From assembly GCA_038380795.1 (NCBI GenBank), contig CM076266.1, positions 39,206,425 to 39,270,424 of the forward strand: a stretch of 64,000 nt of DNA, given 5' to 3'. The notes under the pieces are model-generated. The model worked only from the letters and a program-made list of their open reading frames with translations, did no database searches and was not told the DNA's origin. A program made the position numbers and the translations under genes. Below are positions 61,601-64,000 of this stretch, one piece after another (position 1 is the stretch's first letter; every line of letters begins with the position of its first letter). Source of the stretch: Pyrocephalus nanus. Taxonomy: Eukaryota; Chordata; Aves; Passeriformes; Tyrannidae.

Positions 61601-62963
61601 TTCATCTTTTGATTCATCCTCTTTAACTTTTAGCTTTAGTTTCTCTACCTAACACAATAGATCTTTGTCAGGTGTGTCACTGTACCAGCTGGCCCCCAAT
61701 TCTAATCCTTTTGCATTTCAATACCAATTTCTCCAAACTCTCCCTCTCCTTTTCAAATATCCATTTCTGCTAAGAGATCAAAGACTGATTTTCAGGTTTA
61801 TTCACCAGTAAGTCTCCAAATCTTAGCCTTTGATCACTTAGCTATGATGCCTTTCTGGACAGGAGGCCAACACACTGCTCTTCAGGAGAGGCAGTGGAAC
61901 TGTCATCACTCACAAGAGCTACTACCTCAAAAGCTGAGGTCTTAATGTGTTCCCTCTTCCATGAGACCACAATACAACCTCACAGTATTTCTATTGTTTA
62001 TCCATGTTAAACAGTAATGCACCTCACTGCTATGTTTATATAGTTTACAACTGAAAGCCTAGGGAAAAAAGTGTGTTTAAACTCGTATACCCCAAAAATG
62101 TCCATGACTCCATACTCGTTTGCCAAAAGAAGCTCATTTGTACTGTGGCAAAAGGTTTGCTTCTGTTCTTCTACAGGATACCTAGAGCTAAGTACTACAC
62201 TTTGCTGAAGCCCACCTGGGAAGGCCAAAATCAACCAAGGATTTTCAAATCCTAATCTTTAAGAGTCAGTATGGAAGCTGGTCATAGAACAGCAGCTATG
62301 GAAAAACATCTGCTTCTGACAAGCATGTCAACACCTCATTTAAACAGAGCAACAGGGAGAGGGATGCAGAGTCTGAACTTCAGCTGCAGTGCAGATCAGA
62401 TCACAGAAGAGTCGTGTACACTCTGAAAACCGTACATCTTACACTTGAGTTTGAATGCCAACAGCTGAACCAAAATGCAGAATTATCAGTAGATCACCTG
62501 AAAATGTTAAGGATGAAGCCTTCAAAGAATTTTTATGGACGCTTTCATATAGAAAGCAAATGCTTGTCCAAGATTTATAACAGAAACTCCAGTAGATTTT
62601 AATACAGTGAGTGATGATATTCTTGAGGTGATATCAAAGAATAAAATCAGGCTGATTTGTAACCCCACAGGGCTTCTACTTTACCTTTTATTCAGAGTAA
62701 AATCCTACATATTACAGTTTGCTACATGTCAGGTTTTGTTTCATTATTATTCCTAGATCCATATGTGGAGACTGATAACAAGTTGGTAACATACAGTAAA
62801 AAGGTGGCACCTGAAAATGAGGTTCCTTGAGTATTCCAACCAATTCTGCAATATTTTCATCTTTATTTACTAATGGACTGATGTCTTCAAGAATTTCATT
62901 CACCAACTCCAGGTTGTTGTCACTGACAGCCTCAAGTTTAGAATCTTCCAGTCGCTCATGAGC
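43451..62963 (-). CDS. PALS2: PALS2 (MPP6), MAGUK scaffold; ten exons, N-terminus beyond the window
   Basis: PALS2 is a p55-family membrane-associated guanylate kinase that organises membrane protein complexes, binding LIN7 through its L27 region. In transcription order the exons are 62963-62811, 54950-54798, 54295-54068, 52925-52794, 50840-50741, 50197-50129, 49453-49292, 46735-46533, 46116-45988 and 43627-43451. They give 501 residues. Adding the 39 that precede this point in human PALS2 gives 540, the human length. Domains in order are the L27 region, PDZ, SH3, a lysine-rich hook and the guanylate-kinase-like domain ending WVPISWVY at TGA 43451-43453. All introns are GT-AG on the minus strand and in phase. 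Close residue identity throughout, including [20 protein letters not shown], separates it from its paralogue MPP2. Confidence 0.97.
43628..45987 (-). other. PALS2: PALS2 last intron
   Basis: AT-rich, 2.4 kb. It contains a small tandem pattern (GGAAGGAAAGGCTG units near 44903-44938) and a T/G-rich patch at 45478-45530. No exon or interspersed repeat recognised. Confidence 0.6.
45988..46116 (-). CDS. PALS2: PALS2 exon, guanylate-kinase-like domain
   Basis: This exon has 43 codons, phase 0 at both ends: [20 protein letters not shown] at the start and [12 protein letters not shown] at the end. The acceptor is TTGCTTCTAG and the donor is GTAAGC. Confidence 0.96.
46533..46735 (-). CDS. PALS2: PALS2 exon, guanylate-kinase-like domain middle
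   Basis: This is a 203-nt exon; its first two bases complete a Phe codon. It encodes [12 protein letters not shown], then [14 protein letters not shown], then [19 protein letters not shown] and TCILDVNPQ, which are the GMP-binding-like region and core of the GK fold. The acceptor is TTGTTTAG and the donor is GTATGT. It ends in phase 0. Confidence 0.96.
47424..47446 (+). repeat. AAAAT microsatellite
   Basis: Four tandem TAAAA units in a PALS2 intron. Confidence 0.75.
49292..49453 (-). CDS. PALS2: PALS2 exon, start of guanylate-kinase-like domain
   Basis: This is a 162-nt exon encoding [19 protein letters not shown] and then [18 protein letters not shown]. The P-loop position reads GAQGVGRRS (49347-49373), so the catalytic lysine of true guanylate kinases is arginine, as expected for a non-enzymatic MAGUK domain. 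The donor is GTAAGT. Confidence 0.96.
49655..49925 (-). repeat. CR1 LINE fragment in PALS2 intron
   Basis: Reverse-complement CR1: CTTCAGGTATTTATACACAT, CCAGGCTGAACAGTTCCAGC and CTTTTCTCACTGGAGGG. The minus strand encodes [12 protein letters not shown]. The copy lacks its 3' UTR tail. Confidence 0.82.
50129..50197 (-). CDS. PALS2: PALS2 exon, lysine-rich hook
   Basis: This is a 69-nt exon encoding [20 protein letters not shown]. The basic stretch is the hook region, the position that binds protein 4.1 in p55-family MAGUKs. The acceptor is ATTTTTAG and the donor is GTATCT. Its small size and split codons at both ends make it easy for gene finders to miss. Confidence 0.95.
50741..50840 (-). 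CDS. PALS2: PALS2 exon, SH3 end and start of hook
   Basis: This is a 100-nt exon encoding [20 protein letters not shown] and then [11 protein letters not shown], i.e. the last SH3 strands and the start of the hook between SH3 and guanylate kinase domains. The acceptor is CTTCCCCCAG and the donor is GTGAGA. It ends after the first base of a glycine codon. Confidence 0.95.
50841..52793 (-). other. PALS2: PALS2 intron before the SH3-end exon
   Basis: Two kilobases of AT-rich sequence in which I recognise no repeat, RNA gene or exon. Confidence 0.6.
52794..52925 (-). CDS. PALS2: PALS2 exon, SH3 domain
   Basis: This exon has 44 codons in phase 0, starting [14 protein letters not shown] and ending with NREDPNWWQ, the SH3 ALYDY-equivalent and the WW motif. 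The donor (GTTGGT) is weaker than consensus. Confidence 0.96.
53644..53714. repeat. Long imperfect hairpin in PALS2 intron
   Basis: CTAATCTGTT (53653-53662) and GAATTCAG (53663-53670) pair with CTGAATTC (53678-53685) and AACAGATTAG (53691-53700), with a 7-nt loop and a 5-nt bulge (53686-53690). GGGTT (53644-53648) can pair with AACCC (53710-53714) at the base. Total span is about 71 nt. Confidence 0.85.
54068..54295 (-). CDS. PALS2: PALS2 exon, PDZ domain core
   Basis: This exon has 76 codons in phase 0. The PDZ carboxylate-binding loop and first strand read GVTFRV, followed by [21 protein letters not shown] and [10 protein letters not shown], the typical PDZ core. It ends PQQ before the SH3 exon. 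The donor is GTCAGT. Open frame runs beyond both splice sites, but the family match stops exactly at them. Confidence 0.97.
54798..54950 (-). CDS. PALS2: PALS2 exon, L27-PDZ linker
   Basis: This exon has 51 codons in phase 0 with an acceptor TTTGCAG and a donor GTAAGT. It contains [19 protein letters not shown], then a short Asn/Ser-rich linker, then [17 protein letters not shown], which begins the PDZ domain. An intron of about 7.9 kb separates it from the L27 exon. Confidence 0.96.
55728..55817 (+). repeat. Short CR1 3' tail in PALS2 intron
   Basis: Only the last 90 or so bases of CR1 are present: TGGAAGGTGTCCCTGC, AAGGTCCCTTCCAACCCA, then GTTCTATGATTCTGTGAG, the diagnostic terminal repeat. 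Confidence 0.85.
60065..60615 (+). repeat. Diverged CR1 fragment in PALS2 intron
   Basis: Sense CR1 remnants from GGCACCTGTGCTCAGTCCTG (reverse-transcriptase region) through TGATGCTGCTCAGC to ACTGTAGGTCCCTTCCAACT. Parts between 60290 and 60410 are poorly recognisable. Confidence 0.75.
62811..62963 (-). CDS. PALS2: PALS2 exon with L27 region (first exon visible)
   Basis: This exon has 51 codons in phase 0 at both ends, beginning [17 protein letters not shown] and ending LKEPHFQ. It covers the second half of the L27 region, the helical heterodimer module that binds LIN7. The acceptor is TTACAG above 62963 and the donor is GTGCCA below 62811. The preceding exon with the start codon (about 39 residues in human) is not in the remaining 1 kb. 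Confidence 0.96.
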
Positions 62964-63454
62964 CTGTAAGATTAAATACATGAGAATATATTGTAAATAA
63001 GTTTCAAGAGCTTTCAATCTATAAACTTCTAAAGTAATTTCTTGGTGCAACCTTCAGCAGGAAAGCCAGAAAAATTACATTTAGGATAACCTGTATATTT
63101 TATCTTAAAACTGCTGAAGGATTTCGCATGCTTAACTATGTGACCCAACAAACTTCATAAGCAACACCTGTCAGAGAAGCTTGTATGTCCTCATTTCCTG
63201 TAACCTCTATGCTATATACACTCAGCAGTCCTCTCAGAACAGTACAGTGCCTCAGGATCTTTTCTGCTTCAGAACCCTGTTCAAGCACACCTTCTGGAAG
63301 AAGGACAAGAAAAATGAACTATGGGAGCTCAGGAAAAAATAAACTCTTCAAGAGAAGCATTTACCCCAGACTCCTCTCATTGAAACACCTTCAAAACAGC
63401 ATATTCTAAAGGAAACTCTGCATAACTAAAGGAAACACTACAGAAAAGTCTGGG

Positions 63455-64000
63455 GCAAAGGCAGGTAACAGCATCCTGAGCTGCATTAAGAGGAGTGTTA
63501 CCACAAGTGGGAGTGTTACTCAGCATTGGTTAGGCCACACGTGGAATACTGTGGACAGTTCTGGACATACTGGAGAGAGCCCAGTGAAGGGCCACAAATA
63601 TGATGAAGGGTCTGCAGCACCTCACATTTGAGGAAAGGCTGAGAGAGCTGGAAATGTTGAGCCTGGAGAGGAGAAGGCTCAGGGAGATCTCATCTATGTG
63701 TATAAGTACCTGCAGGTACCTGCAAAAAAGACAGAGCCAGGCTCTTTTCAGTGGTGTCCAGCAACAGGACAGGAGGCAAGAGACACAAACTGAAACACAG
63801 GAGCCTCTGTGTGAGTATCAGGAAACATGTTTTCCACTGTGAGGGTGACTGAGCACTGACACAGGTTGCCCACAGAGGATTGAGTCTCACTCCTTGGAGA
63901 TACTCCAAAGCTGTCTGAATATGGTCCTGGGCAACCAGGTAGTCTTGCTTGAGCAGGTGGGTGGACCAGATGACCTCCAGAGGGTCCCTTCCAACCTCAG
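63455..64000 (+). repeat. CR1 LINE fragment running off the right edge
   Basis: Sense CR1: GGCCACACGTGGAATACTGT, GACATACTGGAGAGAGCCCA, GAGCCTGGAGAGGAGAAGGC, ending with GGTCCCTTCCAACCTCAG at the edge. It contains a small duplication around 63706-63726 that creates the palindrome GTACCTGCAGGTAC. Confidence 0.9.

Larger units (their letters stand above)
54951..62810 (-). other. PALS2: PALS2 7.9-kb intron between L27 and linker exons
   Basis: Contains the 90-bp CR1 tail at 55728-55817 and the diverged CR1 at 60065-60615. T-rich and A-rich homopolymer runs occur near 59450 and 57780. A pyrimidine-rich stretch lies at 61450-61780. No further exon recognised. Confidence 0.7.

Overview
This window looks like nuclear DNA from a bird. 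It is AT-rich, intron-dominated vertebrate sequence containing at least ten fragments of CR1 LINE retrotransposons, the main interspersed repeat of avian genomes. Several of these still carry the characteristic 3' tail built from copies of ATTCTATG. The two protein-coding genes match vertebrate families residue by residue, and a galliform such as chicken is my best guess, although the sequence alone does not fix the species.

Layout. Positions 1-9180 hold no gene I can support, only two minus-strand CR1 copies (about 2652-3140 and 5371-5815); by synteny this flank might include the 3' end of OSBPL3, but I see no coding sequence for it. A CpG-rich, GC-dense island at about 9190-9990 is the likely promoter and non-coding first exon of gasdermin E (GSDME, formerly DFNA5). 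Its nine coding exons follow on the plus strand from 13497 to 33759. They splice in perfect phase into a 1506-nt reading frame (501 residues plus stop) with no stop or frameshift.

From 43451 to 62963 on the minus strand lie ten exons of PALS2 (MPP6), a membrane-associated guanylate kinase scaffold. They encode the last 501 residues with every splice phase consistent. The N-terminal start exon lies beyond the right edge, so the gene is partial. Its 3' UTR appears to run about 6.7 kb, from 43450 down to paired poly(A) signals near 36772-36797. The two genes converge tail to tail, as in the human GSDME/PALS2 block, and are separated by a short intergenic stretch near 35.1-36.75 kb.

The two products are not known to act together: GSDME is a caspase-activated pore former of cell death, and PALS2 is a junctional scaffold. 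The most interesting observations are a shifted caspase motif in GSDME (Asp-Ala-Val-Asp at residues 270-273), a 113-nt intron 7 before the frame-shifting exon 8, a pre-miRNA-sized hairpin in a PALS2 intron, a strong hairpin in GSDME intron 1, and a 12-bp stem-loop in the PALS2 3' UTR.
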